DNA of 5,776 nt. Origin: an uncultured Phycisphaerales bacterium (GTDB lineage Bacteria > Planctomycetota > Phycisphaerae > Phycisphaerales > SM1A02). The position numbers and the translations under genes were made by a program. Numbering within the stretch: position 1 is the stretch's first letter; each line of letters begins with the position of its first letter. The stretch lies in contig CAMPIL010000241.1 of assembly GCA_946886375.1 (NCBI GenBank), positions 1 to 5,776 on the forward strand, given 5' to 3'. The notes below the pieces were generated by a model. It was given only the letters and a program-made list of their open reading frames with translations. It was not told where the DNA came from and did no database searches. Positions 1-4,905 of the stretch are shown one piece after another.

Positions 1-585
1 CGCGAGCAGATCGCCGAGACCAACCTCGCGCTGGTGCTGGCCATGGCCAAGCGCACGCGCATGAGCGAGGTCGACTTTGCCGACCTGGTTTCGGAAGGCA
101 ACATGGCGCTCTTGCGCTCGGTTGACAAGTTCGACTGCGGCCGCGGATTCAAGTTCTCCACGTACGCCTGCCGGGCGATCCTCAAGGCCTTCAGCCGCCA
201 AGGCATGAAGTTGAGCAAGTACCGCCAGCGCTTCCCGACGGATTTCGATCCGACCATGGAGAAGTCCGACCACCTTGAAACGGTGCGGGCCACCCATGAG
301 CGCGAAACCGCCGATGAAGTCAAGCACATCGTGCTGAGCAACGAGGCGGACTTGTCTGATGTCGAGAAGACGGTGATCCATCACCGCTTCGGCCTGGACA
401 AGAAGGAGGAATCGCCTCCGCTGACGCTCGAGCAGGTCGGCCAGATCATCGGCGTGACCAAGGAACGCGTGCGTCAGATTCAGAACAAGGCGCTGGAAAA
501 GATCCGCCTTGCCCTGGAAGAAAGCCGCAAGGAAGGCGAAGGCGAGCCCGCCGAAGGCGACAACTACGACCCGTCGCAGAACTGA
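1..585 (+). CDS. Sigma-70 family RNA polymerase sigma factor, 5'-truncated by the window edge
   Basis: It directs RNA polymerase to promoters. The frame is open from base 1, so the N-terminus lies outside the window, and 194 codons plus TGA are visible. Region 2 spans roughly nt 19-230: 'AETNLALVLAMA' (2.1), 'DFADLVSEGNMALLRSVDKF' (2.2, core binding) and 'RGFKFSTYACRAI' (2.3, -10 melting). Region 4 spans nt ~355-520, with the helix-turn-helix 'TLEQVGQIIGVTKERVRQIQ' that reads the -35 element, followed by 'NKALEKIR'. Only about 55 charged residues separate regions 2 and 4, so a normal region 3 is absent, as in ECF-type factors, yet 2.2 and 4.2 resemble housekeeping sigma. The Trp-Trp pair of E. 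coli RpoD region 2.3 (W433/W434) is replaced by Arg-Ala. The tail is acidic and polar ('GEGEPAEGDNYDPSQN'). The gene is followed by a strong terminator. Family assignment is secure; the promoter set it reads is unknown. The layout fits a sigma family I associate with planctomycetes. Confidence 0.95.
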   Translation, partial: REQIAETNLALVLAMAKRTRMSEVDFADLVSEGNMALLRSVDKFDCGRGFKFSTYACRAILKAFSRQGMKLSKYRQRFPTDFDPTMEKSDHLETVRATHERETADEVKHIVLSNEADLSDVEKTVIHHRFGLDKKEESPPLTLEQVGQIIGVTKERVRQIQNKALEKIRLALEESRKEGEGEPAEGDNYDPSQN

Positions 586-615
586 TCGGATCGTAAAAGT
601 GAATCAGCCACTCCG

Positions 616-650
616 AAGCCCCGGCATTCAATGCCGGGGCTTTTCTATTC
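616..650 (+). terminator. Intrinsic (rho-independent) terminator of the sigma factor gene
   Basis: The arm AAGCCCCGGCATT (616-628) pairs perfectly with AATGCCGGGGCTT (630-642). In practice this is an 11-bp GC-rich stem with a 5-nt loop. It is followed by the T-rich tail TTCTATTC. It lies 31 bases after the sigma factor stop, in the right place to end that transcript. Because the stem is A/T-flanked it could act weakly on the other strand too, but no minus-strand gene ends here. Confidence 0.92.
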
Positions 651-657
651 GTCAACC

Positions 658-662
658 GGAGG
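658..662 (+). promoter_or_regulatory. Shine-Dalgarno sequence GGAGG ahead of the ATG at 669
   Basis: GGAGG sits 6 nt before ATG 669, which is ideal spacing. It is the main sequence support for the 28-codon frame that follows. It lies only 16 bases after the terminator stem, so a transcript using it must either read through the terminator or begin almost at the ribosome binding site. Confidence 0.4.
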
Positions 663-668
663 TATTGG

Positions 669-755
669 ATGAAAGAGTGGCGGAGGGGCCGCTTTCACAC
701 TGCACATTGCACCGTTGAAACCTGCGTGGTGTGGTTGTACTCTGCATCGTGCTGA
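669..755 (+). CDS. Possible small ORF (28 aa) with a strong ribosome binding site
   Basis: I do not recognise this peptide. It begins with ATG behind GGAGG at ideal spacing. It has a basic start (MKEWRRGRF) and then a short Cys-, Val- and Trp-containing stretch ending 'VVWLYSASC', and no known domain is visible. Its TGA overlaps the GTG start of the next small frame in the 7-base sequence GTGCTGA (749-755), a layout that would allow termination-reinitiation. It could be a leader peptide, the N-terminal part of a gene that continues after a -1 frame change, or chance. The good ribosome site and the overlap favour translation; the short length and lack of any family argue for caution. Confidence 0.25.
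   Translation: MKEWRRGRFHTAHCTVETCVVWLYSASC
715..743 (+). promoter_or_regulatory. Weak candidate sigma-70 promoter (TTGAAA - 17 - TACTCT)
   Basis: TTGAAA (715-720, five of six to the -35 consensus) and TACTCT (738-743, three of six to the -10) are separated by exactly 17 bases. This predicts a transcript starting near 750, ahead of the zinc-ribbon gene at 883 and after the upstream terminator. The -10 match is poor, planctomycete promoters need not follow the E. coli consensus, and such pairs arise by chance. Confidence 0.2.
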
Positions 756-889
756 AACGGCCAGTTCGTGAGAATTTCGAACGGTGGCGTGGCGAAAAAC
801 GAGTTGCCGAAGAGGTGAGTGTCATCAAGGATCTCACCGAGAGATGCGCCGAGCGTCAGCGGCTTGAGGAGGATTTGGATCTGTGTTGA
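749..889 (+). CDS. Possible small charged helical protein (46 aa), overlapping its neighbours
   Basis: I do not recognise it. The frame reads as a charged, helix-prone peptide with heptad-like spacing ('ENFERWRGEKRVAEE', 'AERQRLEEDLDLC'), which looks more like real protein than the usual chance frame. The GTG start at 749 overlaps the stop of the upstream 28-aa frame (GTGCTGA). Its own TGA (887-889) overlaps the GTG of the zinc-ribbon membrane gene (GTGTTGA, 883-889). There is no Shine-Dalgarno at 749, so translation would depend on coupling; GTG 731 is another possible start. The ribosome site of the next gene (866-872) lies inside this frame. It may be a coupled small cistron, or a remnant of a longer gene broken by frame changes. 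Confidence 0.3.
   Translation: MLKRPVRENFERWRGEKRVAEEVSVIKDLTERCAERQRLEEDLDLC
866..872 (+). promoter_or_regulatory. Shine-Dalgarno GAGGAGG deciding the GTG start at 883
   Basis: GAGGAGG lies 10 nt before GTG 883 and is the best ribosome binding site in the window. It selects GTG 883 over the in-frame ATG at 904 and later ATGs, which have no comparable site upstream. Confidence 0.65.
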
Positions 890-1662
890 AGGCGTTCATC
901 CGCATGGCGCCGCCTATCCTGCGGCGGGAAGAATGCGGGTCCCATGCCACAATGCTGTTCTTGATTTCGCTGTATGGTTTCACGGCTGTGTTGGGTGGCG
1001 CGGCTCCTGCAATTCTCACAACGCCAGGTGAGGTGATTCTGATCGTTGTTCAACTCTTGGCCATGGGGTTGGCCGTGTGGTCTTTTGCCTCGCGGTGTCG
1101 AAAAATGACGCGGATCAGAGCAGACAAATGGAATGCATGCGGCTGTTGCGGTCACAATCTGGGCGGCCTTCAAGGCACATGCGCATGCCCCGAGTGCGGA
1201 GCGGCATTTGATAGCGATCGGCTTCGCGCATTCTGGAAGCGGTACGTTCGAATGAATCTTCCCGGAGTTGTTTCTGCGGACACGGCGCAGCCACCTGCCT
1301 GGTATAAACGAATGGCGTCACGAGTGGTCGTGGTCTCAATGATCGTGTTCTTGAGTTTCGGAATTGTGACATTCGCGGTGCCAATGGCTCCGCTCGTCAG
1401 GATATCGATGGTCCTTTTGTGGGGCTTGACGTTGTGGTCGCTGGTCATCGGAAAGGCTGCAATATCGCTGTACATCTGCCGCTGCGTTATTCGCAACCAG
1501 CAACTCGTCTGCCTGGAGTGCGGCAGTTGTCTTGACGTCGCCGATCATCGGACCGCGTGCAAGCGTTGCGGGGCTGAAGCATCGCTGGAGCACGTGCGTC
1601 AGCAATGGGATCAATGGTGTCCGCCATGCTGGCACTTGGAGGGAATTCAGCAGTGCCGGTAG
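883..1662 (+). CDS. Membrane protein with two zinc ribbons (unknown function)
   Basis: The 259-aa protein has hydrophobic segments at about residues 24-43, 50-69, 147-168 and 172-197, and two cysteine ribbons. Ribbon 1 is C86-x2-C89 with C102-x2-C105 ('CGCCGHNLGGL...CPECG'). Ribbon 2 is C210-x2-C213 with C226-x2-C229 ('CLECGSCLDV...CKRCG'). The first matches a pattern very common in planctomycete membrane proteins of unknown function, where four cysteines are expected to hold one zinc ion. Each ribbon follows a pair of helices, so the protein looks like a two-helix-plus-ribbon unit repeated twice, and simple helix counting puts both ribbons on the same face. GTG 883 is chosen for its GAGGAGG site. 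The gene uses more TTG and A/T-ending codons than the sigma or polyferredoxin genes, consistent with a poorly expressed or acquired gene. The C-terminus is Trp/Cys-rich ('QQWDQWCPPCW'). No function can be assigned; reality as a gene is likely. Confidence 0.8.
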   Translation: MLKAFIRMAPPILRREECGSHATMLFLISLYGFTAVLGGAAPAILTTPGEVILIVVQLLAMGLAVWSFASRCRKMTRIRADKWNACGCCGHNLGGLQGTCACPECGAAFDSDRLRAFWKRYVRMNLPGVVSADTAQPPAWYKRMASRVVVVSMIVFLSFGIVTFAVPMAPLVRISMVLLWGLTLWSLVIGKAAISLYICRCVIRNQQLVCLECGSCLDVADHRTACKRCGAEASLEHVRQQWDQWCPPCWHLEGIQQCR

Positions 1663-1746
1663 CAACGTGTACGAAGGCCGGGAGCAACGCCGAGGCTGTT
1701 CATTGAGAGGGCCGTCCCTTTCGAGATCGTCAACGCGAAACGCTGC

Positions 1747-1896
1747 ATGCCATTCAGAGCAGAACTCTGGTGGGCACGGCGGTTTGCAAAGAGGAACGAT
1801 TGTTGCCGAGGTCGGCGTGGAGTCGTACTATTTTTCTTGTGCCCTCCAAGCAGACCCTGTGGCAGTCGAAAAAACCACCGTGTGCGGCAATGGTGA
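1747..1896 (+). CDS. Doubtful small ORF (49 aa), basic and cysteine-containing
   Basis: ATG 1747 opens a frame starting 'MPFRAELWWARRFAKRND', which is basic and amphipathic, followed by 'GVVLFFLCPP' and an Arg-rich tail. There is no Shine-Dalgarno. It lies in the same frame as the zinc-ribbon gene, after that gene's TAG stop, and the 28 codons between them are also open, so it could be a former extension. Its TGA overlaps the next ATG in ATGGTGA (1890-1896), the same 7-base overlap seen twice upstream of the zinc-ribbon gene. No family is recognised and the codon choice is not convincing. Confidence 0.15.
   Translation: MPFRAELWWARRFAKRNDCCRGRRGVVLFFLCPPSRPCGSRKNHRVRQW
1804..1832 (+). promoter_or_regulatory. 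Weak candidate promoter (TTGCCG - 17 - TACTAT)
   Basis: TTGCCG (1804-1809) and TACTAT (1827-1832) each match the sigma-70 consensus at four of six positions and are exactly 17 bases apart. Transcription would begin near 1839, ahead of the small frame at 1890 and the polyferredoxin gene. It lies in a locally AT-rich patch (TACTATTTTTCTTG). The support is pattern only. Confidence 0.2.
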
Positions 1897-2036
1897 CCCG
1901 TACCAGCCGCAGCGAATGGTTTGCTGTACCACAGTTGACATTATTTGAACTTCCCCACTCCGGCGAGCGGGTATTCAGCCCGGCGGCGATGGACAAGATC
2001 GAAGCCTGGCGCGCCAAACAGTTCCAGACCGCGTAA
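1890..2036 (+). CDS. Possible small protein (48 aa), unknown function
   Basis: ATG 1890 opens a 48-codon frame whose second half reads like genuine coding sequence ('GERVFSPAAMDKIEAWRAKQ'), with GC-rich third positions like the adjacent genes and a helical, charged C-terminus ending in TAA. The first half is less convincing. No Shine-Dalgarno is visible, and the start overlaps the stop of the 1747 frame (ATGGTGA), so it may be translated by coupling. The same frame is open back to GTG 1770, giving an 88-aa alternative, but the extra part has poor codon character. It may instead be the surviving 3' end of a larger decayed gene. No family is recognised. Confidence 0.35.
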   Translation: MVTRTSRSEWFAVPQLTLFELPHSGERVFSPAAMDKIEAWRAKQFQTA

Positions 2037-2122
2037 ACAAACCCACGCTCATCCGCATTGTTCAGCCTGCGCCAGCCGAAACCCGATCCGGGGACCCTGT
2101 CGACCCGTATTGATTGTTCTTG

Positions 2123-4291
2123 ATGCCTCGATCAACTTCATCGTCGTCTACTCACTGCACCCATTCATCGCTCACGCCGCGAGGCTCTATCAGTCTGCCG
2201 GTGCTCACGGAGCATGATCCAGCCGGCGGGGCGGGGCAGATTCGAAAGTCACGCAATGCCAGACGCCGCGCGATCGTGCTGATCACCGTGCAATTGCTCA
2301 TCATCGCCCACATCGTGCTGTGGGCCCTGAGCAAAAAATTCGGATGGTGGGGCGGCAACACCATCACGCCGGTCGAACCATCGGAATCGATGGAATTCGT
2401 GAAGGATGGCGTCATCAACGCGGGGCTGATCTTCTTTGCCATCGCGCTGCAGTCCACGCTGATCCTTGGCCGGTGGTTCTGCGGCTGGGGATGCCACATC
2501 GTGATGCTGCAGGATTTCTGCGGCTGGATCATGAAAAAATGCGGCATCCGGCCGAAGGCGTTTCGCTCGCGCTTTCTCATCTACGTGCCGCTGATTCTCG
2601 CGGTGTACATGTTCATCATGCCCGTGGTGTACCGTTGGGGGCTTGTGCCGCTGGACAGCAGCATGTCTGCATCGCTGGGGACGGACGATTGGCTGGTGCA
2701 GACGGTGCGGTTCGGTTCCAGCGCGATTGGATTTCCGCTGCCGTATCCCAACATGCCTGATTGGCGGGTCTCCACGCACCTGACCACTTCGGATTTCTGG
2801 CGCACGTTTGCCAAGGTTGGCGTGGCGATTCCGTTCCTGTTCGTGTGCGGCTTCGCTGTTGTGTATTTCCTGGGCGCCAAGGGTTTCTGCACCTATGGAT
2901 GCCCCTATGGCGGGTTCTTCGCGCCGCTGGACAAATTCGCCGCCGGAAGAATCCTCGTCACCGACGCCTGCGAGCACTGCGGGCACTGCACAGCCGTCTG
3001 CACCTCAAACGTGCGCGTGCACGAGGAAGTGCGCGAATACGGCATGGTTGTCGATCCGGGCTGCATGAAGTGCATGGACTGCGTGAGCGTATGTCCGAAC
3101 GATGCGCTGTACTTCGGTTTTGCCAAGCCAGCCGTCCTCAAGGGCAAAGCCAAGAACCAGACGCCGAAGCGACGCTACGACATGACCTTGGCCGAAGAGA
3201 TCGGCGCAGCGGCTGTGTTCGCCCTTTCGTTCATGGCGGTCCGAGGCGTGTACGAAGTGGTTCCCATGCTCATGGCGGCGGGGATCGCTGGCATCGTCAC
3301 GTTCATGGCGTGGAAACTGTGGCGCATGATCCGCGACCCCAATGTGACGCTGCACAAGCATCAACTGAAATTGCATGGGTCGTGGAAGCGGGCCGGGTGG
3401 CTGTACGCAGCTCTGACGCTCATCGCCATCGGGTTGACTGTGCACAGCGGCGTGGTGAATGTCGCGCTGGCCGCAGGGCAGCGGGAAGAGGCGAAGGTGA
3501 ACATTCCGCGGCACCTCATCCTGATGGGCCAGGCCCCGCCGCTGGATGAATCGATGACTGTCGCTGCGGATCGCGCGCTGCGAAGTTACGAGTTGGCTTC
3601 CAGTCTTCGCGAAGGCGGCATTGGCTTGCTGGCAACCTGGCAGCCGAAGATCAACATGCAGCGCGCGATGATGCTGGCCGCCAAGCGCGATTTTGCCGCG
3701 GCGGAAAACCTGCTGCGCTCCACCAGCGAGCGATATGGCGTCAACGACGATGTCTGCCGCACGCTCATGTGGCTGCTGCACGGGCAGGGCAAGACCGCCG
3801 CTGCGCTGGATTTCGCCCAGCCGTTGCTGTTAGACCATGAAGATTTCATGGCGACGCTGGATTCTTTCAATCAGATGGCCAAGGAACTGGGCCAGTTGCC
3901 GCGCGCGGTGGAGATCAATCGATCTCGGCTGCAAAAGTTCCCCAATCACTTGCACACATTGCGCGTCCTGTCGCTGCAACTTCTTGAGACAGGCGAAGTT
4001 CCTGAAGCGCTCGGGCTGATCGAGCGTTCGATTCAGATCGATCCGCGCAATGCCAGCGCCCGTTATTTCCATGCGCTGGCGCTGGCGGATCAAGGTCGAA
4101 TGGACCAGGCCATCGAAGCGATGCAGGCGGCGCTTCGCCTAGACCCCGACAGCATTCCCATCAACTCGATGCTGGCGGAGATGCTCAGCGCCACCGGCCG
4201 AGGGGAGGAAGCGATGCAGTATCGCCGGCGCGTTGACGAACTGGAAGACGCCCATCTTGAACAACTGAAGAAGCAGCAGTCGCAGCAGTGA
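2123..4291 (+). CDS. Membrane polyferredoxin (NapH/NosR/CcoG-like) with C-terminal TPR domain
   Basis: Probable inner-membrane electron-transfer protein, 722 aa from ATG 2123. Helices lie at about 50-70, 97-116, 152-170, 231-250, 358-374, 379-397 and 425-447. After helix 2 comes 'GRWFCGWGCH' (C120, C124) and after helix 4 'FCTYGCP' (C256, C260), the paired Cys motifs of the Fer4_5 group. Two [4Fe-4S] motifs follow: C283/286/289/293 and C314/317/320/324-Pro. Positive charges after helices 2, 4 and 6 put all Fe-S motifs in the cytoplasm. The seventh helix would place the C-terminal domain in the periplasm: about six TPR hairpins (512-715), the last four most regular ('ALADQGRMDQAIEAMQAALR'). 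CcoG also ends in a periplasmic domain, but an Ig-like one. Relatives pass electrons to periplasmic enzymes or help cbb3 oxidase assembly; the partner here is unknown. The start is uncertain: TTG 2114, ATG 2123 and GTG 2201 are in frame and none has a good ribosome site. The first 30 residues are Ser/Thr-rich and unlike the rest. 'LPVL' just before GTG 2201 recalls CcoG N-termini, which argues for an earlier start. Confidence 0.92.
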   Translation: MPRSTSSSSTHCTHSSLTPRGSISLPVLTEHDPAGGAGQIRKSRNARRRAIVLITVQLLIIAHIVLWALSKKFGWWGGNTITPVEPSESMEFVKDGVINAGLIFFAIALQSTLILGRWFCGWGCHIVMLQDFCGWIMKKCGIRPKAFRSRFLIYVPLILAVYMFIMPVVYRWGLVPLDSSMSASLGTDDWLVQTVRFGSSAIGFPLPYPNMPDWRVSTHLTTSDFWRTFAKVGVAIPFLFVCGFAVVYFLGAKGFCTYGCPYGGFFAPLDKFAAGRILVTDACEHCGHCTAVCTSNVRVHEEVREYGMVVDPGCMKCMDCVSVCPNDALYFGFAKPAVLKGKAKNQTPKRRYDMTLAEEIGAAAVFALSFMAVRGVYEVVPMLMAAGIAGIVTFMAWKLWRMIRDPNVTLHKHQLKLHGSWKRAGWLYAALTLIAIGLTVHSGVVNVALAAGQREEAKVNIPRHLILMGQAPPLDESMTVAADRALRSYELASSLREGGIGLLATWQPKINMQRAMMLAAKRDFAAAENLLRSTSERYGVNDDVCRTLMWLLHGQGKTAAALDFAQPLLLDHEDFMATLDSFNQMAKELGQLPRAVEINRSRLQKFPNHLHTLRVLSLQLLETGEVPEALGLIERSIQIDPRNASARYFHALALADQGRMDQAIEAMQAALRLDPDSIPINSMLAEMLSATGRGEEAMQYRRRVDELEDAHLEQLKKQQSQQ

Positions 4292-4307
4292 AGACGCTGC
4301 CGCGAAC

Positions 4308-4766
4308 TCAGCCCTTCTCCGCCTGCTCAAAAAGGGCGAAAAGCGACTGGGAATCCGGCGCGGCGTAGGCCTGCTGCCGAAATTTCGGGTCCGCCATCAG
4401 GCGACTGATCTTCCCCAGCGCCTGGATGTGATCGGATGTGCGATCCGGCGGCGAAGCCAGCAGCACGATGAGTTTCACCGGCTTGTTGTCGATCGAGCCG
4501 AAATCGATCGGCTGCGCCGGCCGTCCCATCGCCACGACCAGTGAGCGTGCCGCATCGGACTTGCCGTGCGGAATCGCCAGCCCTTCGCCGATGCCCGTGG
4601 TGCGCTGCTGCTCGCGCTCCCAGACAGCCTTCTTCAGCGAATCGGATTGACTCACCAGGCCAGCGCCGGCGATGAGATCGATCAACTCATCGATCGCGCC
4701 TTTCTTGTCGCTGGATTCCAGCGGCACCTTGATGGCCTTGGGTGAGAGAATGTCGAGTATGTTCAT
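4308..4766 (-). CDS. ptsN: PTS EIIA domain protein, PtsN (EIIA-Ntr)/fructose type
   Basis: A single-domain EIIA phosphocarrier of 152 aa, close to the size of E. coli EIIA-Ntr. In the family this protein takes a phosphate from HPr or NPr on a histidine and either passes it to a sugar transporter or, in the PtsN branch, regulates potassium transport, kinases and stress responses. The active-site stretch is 'GIGEGLAIPHGKSD' with the phosphorylatable His67, and 'REQQRTTGIG' before it is also typical. 'LIVLLASPPDRTSDHIQALGKIS' fits the later conserved block in which a second His is found. 'MNILDIL' is the usual family start, so ATG at 4766 is chosen, although the frame stays open 26 codons further upstream to 4844. 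No Shine-Dalgarno precedes it. No EIIB, EIIC or HPr gene is visible, favouring a regulatory role over sugar import. It shares a strand with the methyltransferase gene upstream (139-base gap) and may be cotranscribed with it. Its stop is 16 bases from that of the convergent polyferredoxin gene. Confidence 0.93.
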   Translation of the reverse strand: MNILDILSPKAIKVPLESSDKKGAIDELIDLIAGAGLVSQSDSLKKAVWEREQQRTTGIGEGLAIPHGKSDAARSLVVAMGRPAQPIDFGSIDNKPVKLIVLLASPPDRTSDHIQALGKISRLMADPKFRQQAYAAPDSQSLFALFEQAEKG

Positions 4767-4905
4767 GGGCGGAACTGACTTGTGGCCTGCATCGTGAACT
4801 TGAGTTGTCCGATGCCGCGCAGCATGACGCAGGACACAAGACAAATCGGGTCGGGCATGTTACCAAAGCGATGGACCTGCGGAGCGGAGAGTCCCACTTC
4901 GGCGG
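4767..4905 (-). other. Intergenic gap between the methyltransferase and EIIA genes
   Basis: These 139 bases contain no recognised gene, no clear terminator for the methyltransferase and no convincing promoter for the EIIA gene. A 31-codon frame (4858 to 4763) ends with a 4-base ATGA overlap on the EIIA start, but it has no ribosome site. The absence of a terminator fits cotranscription of the two minus-strand genes. Confidence 0.5.

Larger units (their letters stand above)
1663..2122 (+). other. 460-base stretch without a confident gene
   Basis: Between the zinc-ribbon gene and the polyferredoxin gene there is no recognisable family, tRNA, repeat or strong terminator. It holds two short frames that may be translated (1747-1896 and 1890-2036, listed separately) and one weak promoter-like pair. 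Bases 2037-2122 hold nothing I can name. The part around 1960-2036 has GC-rich third positions typical of the neighbouring genes, whereas 1663-1890 does not. That could mean a decayed gene whose 3' end is best preserved. Confidence 0.5.

Noticed and set aside
1242..1256. GTTCGAAT resembling a tRNA T-loop
   Set aside because: It lies inside the zinc-ribbon gene and no acceptor or anticodon stems can be folded around it.
1935..1963. Perfect -35 hexamer TTGACA at 1935-1940
   Set aside because: At 16-18 bases downstream the sequence is CACTCCGG, with no resemblance to a -10 element, and it lies inside a frame that looks coding.
1754..2017. 87-aa minus-strand open frame
   Set aside because: No ribosome site and no family features. 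The plus strand in this region has better codon character.
4282..4300. GCAGC...GCTGC hairpin at the end of the polyferredoxin gene as a terminator
   Set aside because: The stem is only 5 bp with a 9-nt loop and no T-tract follows.
4311..4337. GCCCTT...AAGGGC inverted repeat as a bidirectional terminator
   Set aside because: Six base pairs with a 15-nt loop inside the EIIA coding end, with no T-rich tail on either strand.
4767..4844. N-terminal extension of the EIIA protein by 26 residues (in-frame start at 4844)
   Set aside because: The family starts at 'MNILDIL'; the extension is His/Arg-rich, without homology that I recognise, and has no ribosome site.
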